NCBI GenBank assembly: GCA_019694435.1
Contig: JAIBBZ010000002.1
Coordinates: forward strand, 124,001-188,000
Direction: 5' to 3'
Source of the DNA: Pirellulales bacterium
GTDB taxonomy: Bacteria > Planctomycetota > Planctomycetia > Pirellulales > JAEUIK01
DNA length: 64,000 nt
Under the pieces are notes generated by a model. That model worked only from the letters and a program-made list of their open reading frames with translations, ran no database searches and had not been told where the DNA came from. Below are positions 8,854-17,544 of this stretch, in pieces. A program made the position numbers and the translations under genes. Position 1 is the stretch's first letter. The number at the start of each line of letters is the position of its first letter.

Positions 8854-10035
8854 ATGCCCGCGCCAACCTGGTTGCTGAGCGACACCCGAGCCGATCTCGA
8901 CTGCGGCGACCTGTCGCTCGGCACCGCCGATTTCATGGGTGCCCAGCGGCCGCTGAGCGTGCGCCGACGTTACCTCCGCGGCGGCCTTCGCGACGGCGTC
9001 GAGGTGATCGAAGTCGAAACCGAACGGTTCGATTTTACGATCGTGCCCACGCGCGGCATGGGCCTGTGGAAAGCCGGCCACACCGCGGCCTCGCGCGACG
9101 CACGGTTCGTGCTCGGCTGGCAGGCACCCGTCCAGGGGCCCGTCCATCCGCGCAACGTGAATCTCTGGGAGCCCGGGGGGCTGGGATGGCTGTCGGGCTT
9201 CGATGAACTACTTTGCCGCTGCGGATTGGAGAGCAACGGCGGGCCCGACTACGACGCCAACGGCCGGCTCTGCTATCCGCTGCACGGCAAGATCGCCAAC
9301 ACGCCGGCCTGGCAGACACGCGTCTCGTTCGACGCCGAGCGCCAGGAGCTTAGGGTCGAAGGGACCTGCGACGAGACGCGCCTGTTCCACTCGAAGCTGC
9401 GGCTCGAGACCAGCTATCGCGTGCGCCTCGGCGAATCGCGGCTTACGATTCACGACGTGGTCACGAACCTCTCGGCCGAGCCGGCCGGTCTGCAATTGCT
9501 CTATCACACCAATTTCGGTCCACCGCTCTTGGAGCGCGGCGCGCGCGTCGTGCTGCCGGCCAAGAGCGTGATCCCACAGACACCCCGGGCCGCCGAGGGA
9601 GTGGAGACCTGGGACGTGTACGGACCGCCCGAGGCGGGCTTTACCGAACAGGTGTACTTCTTCGAGCTGGCCGCCGGCGCCGACGGGCGCGCCGAGACGA
9701 TGCTGGTCAACGCGGCCGGCGATCGCGCGGCCACGCTGCGCTTCCGCGCGGACCAGTTACCCTGCTTCACGCTCTGGAAAAGCACCCAAGCGGAGACCGA
9801 CGGCTATGTCACCGGCCTGGAGCCATCGATCAACCTGCCGAACGTGCGTTCGTTTGAGGAACGGCAAGGCCGCGTCACGCCGCTGGAAGGCGGCGAAAGC
9901 CGCACGTTCGAATTGGAATTGGGCCTGACGACCGACGCCGCCGAAATCGCGGCCACGGCCCAGCGAATCGCATCCGCCGCCGGCGGTGCTCCGAAAATCT
10001 ACACCCAACCCCAACCCGGCTGGTCGGCGGGGTAA
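8854..10035 (+). CDS. DUF4432 family, aldose-1-epimerase-like protein
   Basis: 393 residues, galactose-mutarotase-like beta-sandwich. Motifs include PTRGMGLWKAGH near residue 70, YPLHGKIANTPAW near 145 and QLLYHTNFGPPLL near 215, placed like the catalytic His/Glu region of aldose epimerases. It probably handles an anomeric or keto form of a sugar in the cytoplasm. ATG 8854 is chosen because a GGGG-type ribosome-binding site precedes it and homology starts there. It is transcribed away from the carbohydrate block and is likely part of the same pathway. Confidence 0.82.
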   Translation: MPAPTWLLSDTRADLDCGDLSLGTADFMGAQRPLSVRRRYLRGGLRDGVEVIEVETERFDFTIVPTRGMGLWKAGHTAASRDARFVLGWQAPVQGPVHPRNVNLWEPGGLGWLSGFDELLCRCGLESNGGPDYDANGRLCYPLHGKIANTPAWQTRVSFDAERQELRVEGTCDETRLFHSKLRLETSYRVRLGESRLTIHDVVTNLSAEPAGLQLLYHTNFGPPLLERGARVVLPAKSVIPQTPRAAEGVETWDVYGPPEAGFTEQVYFFELAAGADGRAETMLVNAAGDRAATLRFRADQLPCFTLWKSTQAETDGYVTGLEPSINLPNVRSFEERQGRVTPLEGGESRTFELELGLTTDAAEIAATAQRIASAAGGAPKIYTQPQPGWSAG

Positions 10036-10056
10036 TTTGTGTTGCCTACCCGGCCG

Positions 10057-10386
10057 CTAATTTGCGTCCTGCAAGAATTTGTCGAGCGCGTCCAAGCGGG
10101 ATTCCCAGAATTGGCGCTGTTCGGCGATCCAGCTCTCGGCGTCGCGCAGGGCCTCGGGACGCAGCCGCAGGTGATGCACCCGGCCCTCCCTGCGACGCGC
10201 GACCAGGCCGGCGCGCTCGAGCACGCGCAGGTGCTTCGATACGGCCGGCAGCGACATGCGAAACGGCCGCGCCAGGTCCGTGACCGAGCTTTCGCCCCGG
10301 CCCAGCCGGACCAGGATCGCTCGGCGCGTAGGGTCGGCCAGCGCTTGAAACGTGCGATCGAGCCGAACTGATTTTTGTTTAACCAT
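10057..10386 (-). CDS. ArsR-family winged-helix transcriptional regulator
   Basis: 109 residues, the size of a minimal ArsR regulator. The helix-turn-helix reads VTDLARPFRMSLPAVSKHLRVLERAGLV, followed by the wing RRREGRVHHLRL. There is no cysteine metal-box, so it is not an evident metal sensor. It is closest to the group often paired with SRPBCC/AHSA1 proteins, but no such gene is next to it. The promoter places transcription at or within two bases of the ATG, suggesting a leaderless message. Confidence 0.9.
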   Translation of the reverse strand: MVKQKSVRLDRTFQALADPTRRAILVRLGRGESSVTDLARPFRMSLPAVSKHLRVLERAGLVARRREGRVHHLRLRPEALRDAESWIAEQRQFWESRLDALDKFLQDAN

Positions 10387-10394
10387 GTGGTTTT

Positions 10395-10422
10395 ATTTTA
10401 GGCGTCCGGTGCGCGGCGTCAA
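10395..10422 (-). promoter_or_regulatory. Promoter of the arsR-like gene
   Basis: Minus strand: TTGACG at 10422-10417, a 16-base spacer, then TAAAAT at 10400-10395; both hexamers match the sigma-70 consensus at five of six positions. The expected start point is about 10388, one or two bases before the ATG at 10386. Confidence 0.6.
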
Positions 10423-10485
10423 GCGTGGCAGTCGTTGTTCGCAGGCGCGCCACCGAATGCACCCGTCGCAACTGCCAGCGCGCGG

Positions 10486-11865
10486 CTAGGGTTGTGGCAA
10501 CGCGGCGCCCGGCCGAGAACGGCGGCGCCAGATCTGCGACCAATGCCAAGCGCCTGGCTCGGCGAGCAGCAGCAGCCAAACCACGGCCAGGCTGCGAGTC
10601 ACCCAGCCGGCGAGGAATTGGATGGCGTAAACATCGACCGCAAAGGGGCCGACCGACCAGGGGCCATGCGACTTGAGGGCATCGAACAACACACCGCCCA
10701 ACACGGTGCTCACGGCATACGCCAGGCTCGTCGCCGCAAAGTAAATCGCAATGCCCGCCCCACGGCTCGCGTCGGGGACCAGCTTGAGCATCAAATTCGG
10801 CAGGCAAACGTTGAGCGCGGCGTATGCGCTCCACAACACATAGGCGGCGCCAATCCAGAACACGCCCGACGGCCAGTTGCCCCGGGACAGGAAGTAGCAC
10901 AACGGGCCGGCCGCAACGAGCAACTGCCCGAGCACCAACGTCGGCCGGTTGCCGTAGCGATCGCTGAATCCGCCGGCCCAGAGTCCCACACCGATCTGGC
11001 CGATGCGCATCGTGCTCTGCAACACGGCCAAGGTTGCCAGGCCGATGTGCAGGACCTGCTTGGGATAGACGTTCTGCGCGACCTGCGTCAGGCCGTTGAA
11101 AAACGACAGCCAGCAGCCAAACACCAGCAGCCAGCGAAACGGCACGCAGGCGAACACGTCGAGCCAGGCCGTCGGGCGGCCGGCGTGCGCACTGGACGGT
11201 GCAATCCGGCGCAACGGCGTGGGCACCATCGCCACGAGCGGCCCGAGCGACGCCAGCAGCAAGATAGCGCCCGCACCGGTCACCAGGGCATAGGCGAGCA
11301 GGATTTGCTCGGGCCAGTGCTCGCGCCAGAGGTCGATCAACCGACCGCTGGCGAGCAAGGTGGGTACCAGCACGACCAACTGCCAGGCATTGCGTCGGCC
11401 GAAATAGCGACCGCGGATCGGCGCCGGCACGAGATCGGCGAGCCAGCTCCACAGGGCCACGGTGCCGATGAACTCGAGTAACTGATGTACGCACAATAGG
11501 CCGATCACCGCCGCCAGGGCCCAGCGCGGCGAAGCCGACACGCTCGCCTCGAGCACGATGAGCGGGAGCGTCGCCAAGAGCAGGTAGCTGGCCGCCAGCG
11601 CCACCAGACACGCGCGTTTCGCACCGCCGCACAGCGTGATCCACCGGGGCGCAAACAGCCGGTACAATCCGACCACGGCCGGCAGCGCCAGCAGGATTGC
11701 CAGCTCGATCCCCTTGGCACCCAGGTCCTGCGCGAAGTAGCTCACCAGCGGTCCGGTCGTCAGGCCATTGCCGATCGACCACAGGGCCCCGTTCACGTGG
11801 GCCCAGGCCAGCGACCGCCGGCGCTCGTGGCGATCCAAGTGATTGCGTGAAGGATCGCTCGACAA
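10486..11865 (-). CDS. Major facilitator superfamily transporter
   Basis: About 459 residues with roughly eleven to twelve hydrophobic helices. A typical MFS loop (FGRRNAW) lies in the first half, and IGVGLWAGGFSDRYGNRPT after the central loop is a variant of the MFS signature. Substrate unknown. The start is uncertain: no ATG gives a sensible protein, and the open frame extends to 12015 into the divergent DUF1501 gene. A TTG at 11865 with GGTGAG seven bases upstream is preferred; another TTG at 11838 is possible. Confidence 0.82.
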   Translation of the reverse strand: MSSDPSRNHLDRHERRRSLAWAHVNGALWSIGNGLTTGPLVSYFAQDLGAKGIELAILLALPAVVGLYRLFAPRWITLCGGAKRACLVALAASYLLLATLPLIVLEASVSASPRWALAAVIGLLCVHQLLEFIGTVALWSWLADLVPAPIRGRYFGRRNAWQLVVLVPTLLASGRLIDLWREHWPEQILLAYALVTGAGAILLLASLGPLVAMVPTPLRRIAPSSAHAGRPTAWLDVFACVPFRWLLVFGCWLSFFNGLTQVAQNVYPKQVLHIGLATLAVLQSTMRIGQIGVGLWAGGFSDRYGNRPTLVLGQLLVAAGPLCYFLSRGNWPSGVFWIGAAYVLWSAYAALNVCLPNLMLKLVPDASRGAGIAIYFAATSLAYAVSTVLGGVLFDALKSHGPWSVGPFAVDVYAIQFLAGWVTRSLAVVWLLLLAEPGAWHWSQIWRRRSRPGAALPQP

Positions 11866-11978
11866 GGGCAGCTCACCGCGGCGAGGGGAAGAAAGGTGAA
11901 TGTTGTTCCGGGCCGGCCTGTTTGTCAGACTTATACCAAGGGCGATGTGGCGGCAGGTAACCCAGGAGCGACCGGGAA

Positions 11979-13403
11979 GTGAATCGTGGTTGCCCGAATC
12001 TCCGGCGAACGGCACCGATTACCCGGCGCGAGCTGTTGCGCGTCGGGCAATTGGCCCTGTTCGGCCTGGGCATGCCCAGGCTGCTGGCGGGCCGTGCCCG
12101 GGCCGCCGAACTGGCGAGCGAAGCGGCAGCGTCCAGCTTCGGCCGAGCCCGATCGTGCATCCTGCTGTTCATGTGGGGGGGGCCTGCCCATCAAGATACC
12201 TGGGACCTGAAGCCCGACGCGCCGGCGGAGATTCGCGGCGAATTCCGGCCGATCGCGACGCGCGTGCCGGGCATCCAGATTTGCGAACACTTTCCACGGC
12301 TGGCCGAGCGCACGGACCGGCTGGCCATTGTCCGCTCGATGACGCACGGCGACGTCGACCACACGACCGCCACGAGTTATCTGCTCACCGGCCAGCCGCC
12401 GAACCCCACGAGCGACCTGCGCAAGGATTGGCCACACCTGGGTGCGGTGCTCGCGCAGCAAGGACGCGGTACGGGGCCGTTGCCGCCGTTTGTCCAGATG
12501 CGGCCCAAGCTCGAGAACGATGTGCCGCGATTCGTCGAACAGAGCCACGGTCAGTCGGCCGGTTGGCTCGGCCCGACTTTCGATCCGATGACGATCGATG
12601 CCGATCCGAGCCGCGCCGACTACCGGGTCGGCGACTTCGACCCGCAGCCCGGGCTGCAACGGACGCGCATCGCCCAGCGGCGCGAGTTGCTGGCCGAGGT
12701 CGATCGACAATTGCGCGGCGCGACGGCTTCGCCGGCCTTCGACGTGCTCGATCAGCATTATGCCCGGGCCTACGGGCTGCTCGATTCGGCCGTCGGGCGC
12801 GGGGCGTTCGACCTCGAGCAAGAGCCCGCCGCCCTGCGCGAACGCTACGGTCTGAACGCGCATGGGCAATCGGTGCTGCAAGCCCGGCGGTTGATCGAGC
12901 ATGGCGTGCCGGTGGTGACCGTCTTCTGGCCGAGCGACGGCATCAAGAACGTGAGCGTCTACTGGGACACCCACAGCCGGAATTTTATCGACCTGCGCGA
13001 GCGGCTCATGCCGGTGGCCGACCAGGCATTCTCGGCCTTGCTCGACGACCTGGCCGAGCGGGGCTTGCTCGACGAGACGCTCGTCGTCTGGACGGGCGAA
13101 TTCGGCCGCACACCCAAGGTGGGCCAGCGCAACAGCGACGCCGGCGCCGGGCGCGACGGCCGCGATCATTGGCCCGGTTGCTTTACGAGCGTGCTGGCCG
13201 GCGGCGGGATTCGCGGCGGTACGGTGTATGGCGCGTCGGACCGGATGGCGGCCTACCCGGCGGCCGATGCCGTGCGGCCAGTCGACCTGGTGGCGACCGC
13301 CTATCATTGCCTGGGCATCTCGCCCGAACTGACGGTGCACGACTCGCTGAACCGGCCGCTGGTCGTCTGTCCCGGCGCGCCGATCCGCGAGCTGCTGGTC
13401 TGA
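11979..13403 (+). CDS. DUF1501 protein with Tat signal
   Basis: 474 residues, alkaline-phosphatase/sulfatase-like fold of the DUF1501 family, abundant in planctomycetes and often beside DUF1553/PSD1 proteins (not here). Twin arginines Arg16-Arg17 (TRRELLRVG) and a hydrophobic stretch mark a Tat signal, so it folds before export. Core motifs: FMWGGPAHQDTWD near residue 65, MTHGDVDHTT near 120, WTGEFGRTP near 370 and GRDHW near 390. GTG start at 11979 with AGGAG about 11 bases upstream. Enzymatic activity of the family is not established. Confidence 0.92.
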   Translation: MNRGCPNLRRTAPITRRELLRVGQLALFGLGMPRLLAGRARAAELASEAAASSFGRARSCILLFMWGGPAHQDTWDLKPDAPAEIRGEFRPIATRVPGIQICEHFPRLAERTDRLAIVRSMTHGDVDHTTATSYLLTGQPPNPTSDLRKDWPHLGAVLAQQGRGTGPLPPFVQMRPKLENDVPRFVEQSHGQSAGWLGPTFDPMTIDADPSRADYRVGDFDPQPGLQRTRIAQRRELLAEVDRQLRGATASPAFDVLDQHYARAYGLLDSAVGRGAFDLEQEPAALRERYGLNAHGQSVLQARRLIEHGVPVVTVFWPSDGIKNVSVYWDTHSRNFIDLRERLMPVADQAFSALLDDLAERGLLDETLVVWTGEFGRTPKVGQRNSDAGAGRDGRDHWPGCFTSVLAGGGIRGGTVYGASDRMAAYPAADAVRPVDLVATAYHCLGISPELTVHDSLNRPLVVCPGAPIRELLV

Positions 13404-13422
13404 GGCTGGCCTACTTCTTCAG

Positions 13423-13471
13423 CCCAGCGCACTACACGCGATTTAGGCCCACCGCACGAGCGCTACTTAGG
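13423..13471. repeat. Duplicated 3' end of the sialate esterase gene, ~24 bp period
   Basis: Plus-strand blocks 13448-13471 and 13423-13447 share CCCA.CGCAC at one end and TTAGG at the other. Read on the coding (minus) strand, CCT-AAG-TAG in the gene is followed 24 bases later, in frame, by CCT-AAA-TCG. The stop is not kept in the second copy. One single-base indel separates the copies. Confidence 0.55.
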
Positions 13472-14881
13472 TTTCGTCGTCAGCGGAAAATCATCGGTCC
13501 GGAACGGCGAGGCCGGCAGGCCGTCCTGATTCCACAGGTTGACGACCGGAAAATTGGCCCAACCATAGCGCACGGCCATCGGCTCGGCCACCTGCGCACA
13601 GGTGACGATCACCTTGTCGCCATCGATCCGGGCCTCGGCCTTGTGAAACTTCTGATCGGCGCCCGCCACGGCGAAGCCCGTGAGCGGTCCGTCCTTGGCC
13701 ACGAGGCCGGCCCCGACCGAATCGAAGCTCAGGATCGCGTCGGCGCCCTTGAACTCGACGCTCTTATAGACCGGACCCCGATAGATGATCGGCTCGCCAT
13801 AGGCCAACGCGCGGGCAGCCATGCCCAGGCGATTGCCGACGGGCGCCTTGGCCTTGGGATGGATGTCGACTTCGTCGCCCAAGTCGGTGATCACGGCCTG
13901 CGCCGTGTTGGGCACTGTCTGGCTCGTGTAGAGCTGTGCTTCGCGCAGCTCGGCCCAAGCGCTGTCACCCGGCTCCGGCTCGATCTTCATGAACGGTGCC
14001 AATTGGACGAACAGGAATGGAAAGTCGCCCCGCGCAAAGGCCTTGCGCCAGCAGTTGATCATCACCGGGAACAACGTCCGATATTCGTAAGCCCGCGGTG
14101 CGTTCGATTCGCCCTGGTACCAGATGGCCCCGCGAAACGCCGCGGGGATGAGCGGGTGAATCATGGCGTTGTACAAACCGTAGGGACGCTGCACGCCCAT
14201 CGCCGGCGGGTTGGTGAGCATGTAGCTCAACGCTTCGTTCGCTCCCAACTCTTCCTTGCTCGTCCAGGCCTCGGCCGGCGTGCCGCCGTAATTGGTGCTG
14301 ATGATGCCCACGGGTACCTTGAGCGCGTCGTGCAGGTGCAAGCCGAAGGCATAGCCGACGGCGGAAAACTCGGGCACCGACTCGGGGCTGCAGATTTCCC
14401 AGTGGCTCATCACGTCCGCTTGCGGTTCGTCGGCCGCCTGGCGGGGGACCGTGTACAGCCGCAACAGTGGGTGGTTCGCCGCCGCGATCGTCTGCTCGGG
14501 ATCGGCCGATCGGTTGACGGGCCACTGCATGTTCGATTGCCCGCTGGCCAACCAGACTTCGCCGACGACCACATCCTTGATCGTGATGAGGTTGGTGCCT
14601 TTGACGCTCAATTCACGCGACTCGGCCGAGGCTTCCAGTTCGGGCAGGGTCACCTGCCAGCGGCCGCCTTCGATCGTCGCTTTCGCCTCGTGGCCGGCGA
14701 AGCTCACCGTGACCATCTCGCCGTTATCGCCGGTGCCCCAGATCGGCACGGGCATGCCGCGCTGCAGGATCAGGTGATCGGTGAACAAGCCGGAAAGTCT
14801 GACCTCGGCCAAGGCTGGCGAAACCAGCGAGCAACCGACGAGCGCCGCCAGGCTGCACATCCAACGGAAACGAGAAGACAT
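13463..14881 (-). CDS. Sialate O-acetylesterase-like secreted protein
   Basis: 472 residues starting at ATG 14881 (GAGGTGAG ribosome-binding site). A ~25-residue signal peptide ends near ALA/E. SGNH-type esterase of the SASA family: nucleophile motif ASGQSNM with Ser116, oxyanion motif GESNAP in the middle, and the Asp/His pair in EVDIHPKAK towards the C-terminus. Expected to remove O-acetyl groups from sialic acids or other polysaccharides outside the cytoplasm. It is convergent with the DUF1501 gene. The frame continues ~270 bases upstream of the chosen start without homology. Confidence 0.9.
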   Translation of the reverse strand: MSSRFRWMCSLAALVGCSLVSPALAEVRLSGLFTDHLILQRGMPVPIWGTGDNGEMVTVSFAGHEAKATIEGGRWQVTLPELEASAESRELSVKGTNLITIKDVVVGEVWLASGQSNMQWPVNRSADPEQTIAAANHPLLRLYTVPRQAADEPQADVMSHWEICSPESVPEFSAVGYAFGLHLHDALKVPVGIISTNYGGTPAEAWTSKEELGANEALSYMLTNPPAMGVQRPYGLYNAMIHPLIPAAFRGAIWYQGESNAPRAYEYRTLFPVMINCWRKAFARGDFPFLFVQLAPFMKIEPEPGDSAWAELREAQLYTSQTVPNTAQAVITDLGDEVDIHPKAKAPVGNRLGMAARALAYGEPIIYRGPVYKSVEFKGADAILSFDSVGAGLVAKDGPLTGFAVAGADQKFHKAEARIDGDKVIVTCAQVAEPMAVRYGWANFPVVNLWNQDGLPASPFRTDDFPLTTKPK

Positions 14882-15104
14882 TCGACTCACCTCGCCGATT
14901 GCGGCCAAATCAAGATGCCGTGGAACGATCAAGATGCCCTGGGATGCAAGATCTCGACCTGCGCGGTATACGACCGCACGGAGGTCGGGGACTGCGGCTG
15001 TGATTGTAGCCACGCGCAGGGCGGGGGGACAAAAAGCACCGGCGAAATTTGCCATCGGGCAAGTTGTCGCATGGCGGCCTGCGCCGCTGGCGGTCCCCGG
15101 GGTA

Positions 15105-15914
15105 TTAATCTTGGGGCAGCGGAAAGCGATAAAGGCGCGTCTCGGGCCCATCCTCGGGCATCAGGTACAGGGCCCGATCGGCGATCTCGAATCCTTCGCG
15201 GCCAAAGCTCGTGCCGCCCGTGTGCGGCTGGCCGGACGGCAGATAGCGTCGCACCAGCCGCAGCGGCTCGAGCTCCAGGACGTCGACCACGGCCTGCGAT
15301 CCCGCATCGGTCTTCCGTGTACCGGCGGCCCAGAGCTGTGCGGCGTGCCATTTCATGTCCTGATAGGCGACTCCGGTCGGATTGTCGTGTCGGGCCAGCG
15401 GCTGCCCTTGCGCATCGAAGACATAGATCTGCCGGCTGTCCCAGTTGGCTGCATACAGCCGTCCTTGTTCGTCCGCGGCGACCGCGCCGAGATGATCGGC
15501 CACGCCGAATTGACTCCGGGTCTCGAGCGACATTGCGTCGAGGGCCAGGACCGTCGACGTGCTGCGCGGACGATACTCGGCCAAGGGCACCCACAGCCGA
15601 CCGTCGCGCCGTTGCATGCCGCCCGGGTGGATTTGCGCGCCGGACACCAGCTCGCGCGTGACGGCGACCTGCCCGTCGGCGCGACGCACGCGAAAGACAA
15701 AGCCGCGTTTGTCGGTGCGCGAGACGCTCGAAATCCAGGCCCAGGTGTCGTCGAGACACAGGCCCTGCACGTGATGCGTCGAATGCTCGATGTGCCAGAC
15801 GTCGTCGTGCGCGATTTCCAGGGTCGGGACCTCGTCGCCTTGCGCCGCAGCGCCGAGCAACAGCCACGCCGTGGCCAGGACGATAGCGCCCCAGAGGGTC
15901 ATCGACTTCAACAT
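15105..15914 (-). CDS. Secreted beta-propeller-like protein (DUF6454-like)
   Basis: 269 residues from ATG 15914. Signal peptide MLKSMTLWGAIVLATAWLLL with cleavage near AAA/Q. The rest has repeated blade-like segments (GGMQRRDGRLWVPLAEY, GAVAADEQGRLYAANWDSR, YVFDAQGQPL) as in six- or seven-bladed propellers. No catalytic motif is evident. The DUF6454 link is from memory. Divergent from the APC permease gene, whose start lies 94 bases away. Confidence 0.75.
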   Translation of the reverse strand: MLKSMTLWGAIVLATAWLLLGAAAQGDEVPTLEIAHDDVWHIEHSTHHVQGLCLDDTWAWISSVSRTDKRGFVFRVRRADGQVAVTRELVSGAQIHPGGMQRRDGRLWVPLAEYRPRSTSTVLALDAMSLETRSQFGVADHLGAVAADEQGRLYAANWDSRQIYVFDAQGQPLARHDNPTGVAYQDMKWHAAQLWAAGTRKTDAGSQAVVDVLELEPLRLVRRYLPSGQPHTGGTSFGREGFEIADRALYLMPEDGPETRLYRFPLPQD

Positions 15915-16008
15915 GGGGATCGAGACTCCGGACGGTGATTTTGCGTGGTTCGCTTGTTCCCTAGGATACTGTCTGCTCGCACACGGCAAGATTCCCGGCG
16001 GCGGTACC

Positions 16009-17508
16009 ATGCAACGCAAGTCGCAGCACTCGAAACAGCACGAGCTGGGCGATCGGCGCGATGCCGAGGAGTTGCGCCGCTTCGGCTATCGCCAGCAACT
16101 GCAGCGGACGCTGGGGGCGTTTTCCAGCTTTGCGCTGAGCTTTTCCTTGATCTCGATCACGACGGGCATCTTCGCCGGGTTCAAGCAAGGCTTCGTGCAC
16201 GTGGGCCCGGCCGTCGTCTGGTCATGGTCGATCGTCATCCTCGGACAGTTGCTCGTCGCCTTGGTCGTGGCCGATCTGGCCGTGCGAATGCCACTTTCCG
16301 GCTACGGCTACCAATGGGCCTCGCGGCTGGTCAATCCGCACTTTGGGTTCCTGGTCGGCTGGTTGCTGCTGTTGCAGTTCCTGGCGGGGCTGCCCGGCGT
16401 CTGCGCGGCGCTGGCCGAGTATGCCTATCCGTACCTCCCGGCGCTTCATACTTGGGGCGATGCGGGCGCGGTCAAGTCGTGGCTGGCCGCAGGCGTCGTA
16501 ACCGCGGTGCTGCTGGTGCACCTGTTCGGCATCCGCCTGGCAGCGTGGATGAACGATGCCGGGGTGCTGGCCGAGATCGCCGGGACGCTGTTTCTCGCGC
16601 TGGCCTTGTTGATCGCTTGCGGGTTCGGCAGTTCGGTCTCTTGGGCCAGCATGCTGGCCAGTGTCGAGGCGGGCACCGGGCAGCCGGCCTCGCCGGGGGC
16701 CTGGGCCTTGTCGCTCTTGTTGGGCGCCTGGTGCATGACCGGCTTCGAGGCCGCCGCCGATCTGGCCGAAGAAACGCACGATCCGCGCCGCGCCGTGCCG
16801 AGGGCCGTCGTGGGGTCGGTCTTGCTGTCGGGCATCGTGGGGGTGCTGGTCCTCGGGGCGCTGGTGCTGGCGATGGACGATCCGCGCGCGGCGCAGCAGG
16901 CGCAGGAACCGCTCCTCGACGTGCTGCGCGCACGACTCGGCCAGCGGCTGACCGGCGGACTGATGGGCGTCGTCTACGTGTCGATTTTTGCCTGCGCGCT
17001 GGCGAGCATGGCGGCCGGGAGCCGGCTGGTTTTTGCCCTGGCGCGCGACAACATGTTGCCCGGCGCCGGCTGGTTGCGCCGCGTGCACCCCCAGCGGCAG
17101 ATACCGACTGCCGCGCTGGTTCTCGTTTGGGCCATTGCGATGGGCGTCGTGCTGGGGCTCAAACGGCTCGAGTGGATTACCTCGATTGCGACCGTGGCCG
17201 GTTACCTCGGCTACGCCGGCATCGTCTTCTCGTCGCTTGTCGCGAGGCCCGCGGCGGCGACCGATGGGGCCTCGCTCTTGGCGGCATGGCGGTGGCCCCT
17301 GGCCAGCGTGGCGTTGGTCTGGACCTTGATCGTCGTGGCGGCGTTGACCATCCCGTCCGATGCGCAGGGGCAACGCGTACCCGCCATCGCCAGCACGGCC
17401 GCCGTGCTGGTCGGCGTGGGCGTGTACCTGGCCGTGATTCGCCGCCGGCTGCTGCGCGGCGCAGCCGGTCCACCTCGGGCACCGCTCGAGGCACGCGAGC
17501 CCGGCTGA
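16009..17508 (+). CDS. APC-family amino acid permease
   Basis: 499 residues with about twelve membrane helices. The unwound first helix has the APC signature SISTTGIFAGFK-like region (FSLISITTGIFAGF) and a later FEAAADLAEETHDPRRAVPRA segment is the family's conserved helix-6/loop motif. Closest in layout to GABA/amino-acid permeases of the BAT1/UGA4 type. Probable proton-coupled uptake or exchange of an amino acid or polyamine. ATG 16009 is chosen; the frame is open further upstream but shows no family features. The downstream dehydrogenase starts 36 bases later, suggesting one transcript. Confidence 0.88.
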   Translation: MQRKSQHSKQHELGDRRDAEELRRFGYRQQLQRTLGAFSSFALSFSLISITTGIFAGFKQGFVHVGPAVVWSWSIVILGQLLVALVVADLAVRMPLSGYGYQWASRLVNPHFGFLVGWLLLLQFLAGLPGVCAALAEYAYPYLPALHTWGDAGAVKSWLAAGVVTAVLLVHLFGIRLAAWMNDAGVLAEIAGTLFLALALLIACGFGSSVSWASMLASVEAGTGQPASPGAWALSLLLGAWCMTGFEAAADLAEETHDPRRAVPRAVVGSVLLSGIVGVLVLGALVLAMDDPRAAQQAQEPLLDVLRARLGQRLTGGLMGVVYVSIFACALASMAAGSRLVFALARDNMLPGAGWLRRVHPQRQIPTAALVLVWAIAMGVVLGLKRLEWITSIATVAGYLGYAGIVFSSLVARPAAATDGASLLAAWRWPLASVALVWTLIVVAALTIPSDAQGQRVPAIASTAAVLVGVGVYLAVIRRRLLRGAAGPPRAPLEAREPG

Positions 17509-17544
17509 TCGGACTTCTTGGTTTCTCGACAAAGGACTCTTGTG

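Noticed and set aside
10031-10078. TAATTTG shared by the ends of the DUF4432 and arsR genes
   Set aside because: Only seven to eight bases, and the genes are convergent, so it does not fit the same-strand pattern.
11866-12015. N-terminal extension of the MFS transporter frame
   Set aside because: It would overlap the divergent DUF1501 gene and has no membrane or family features.
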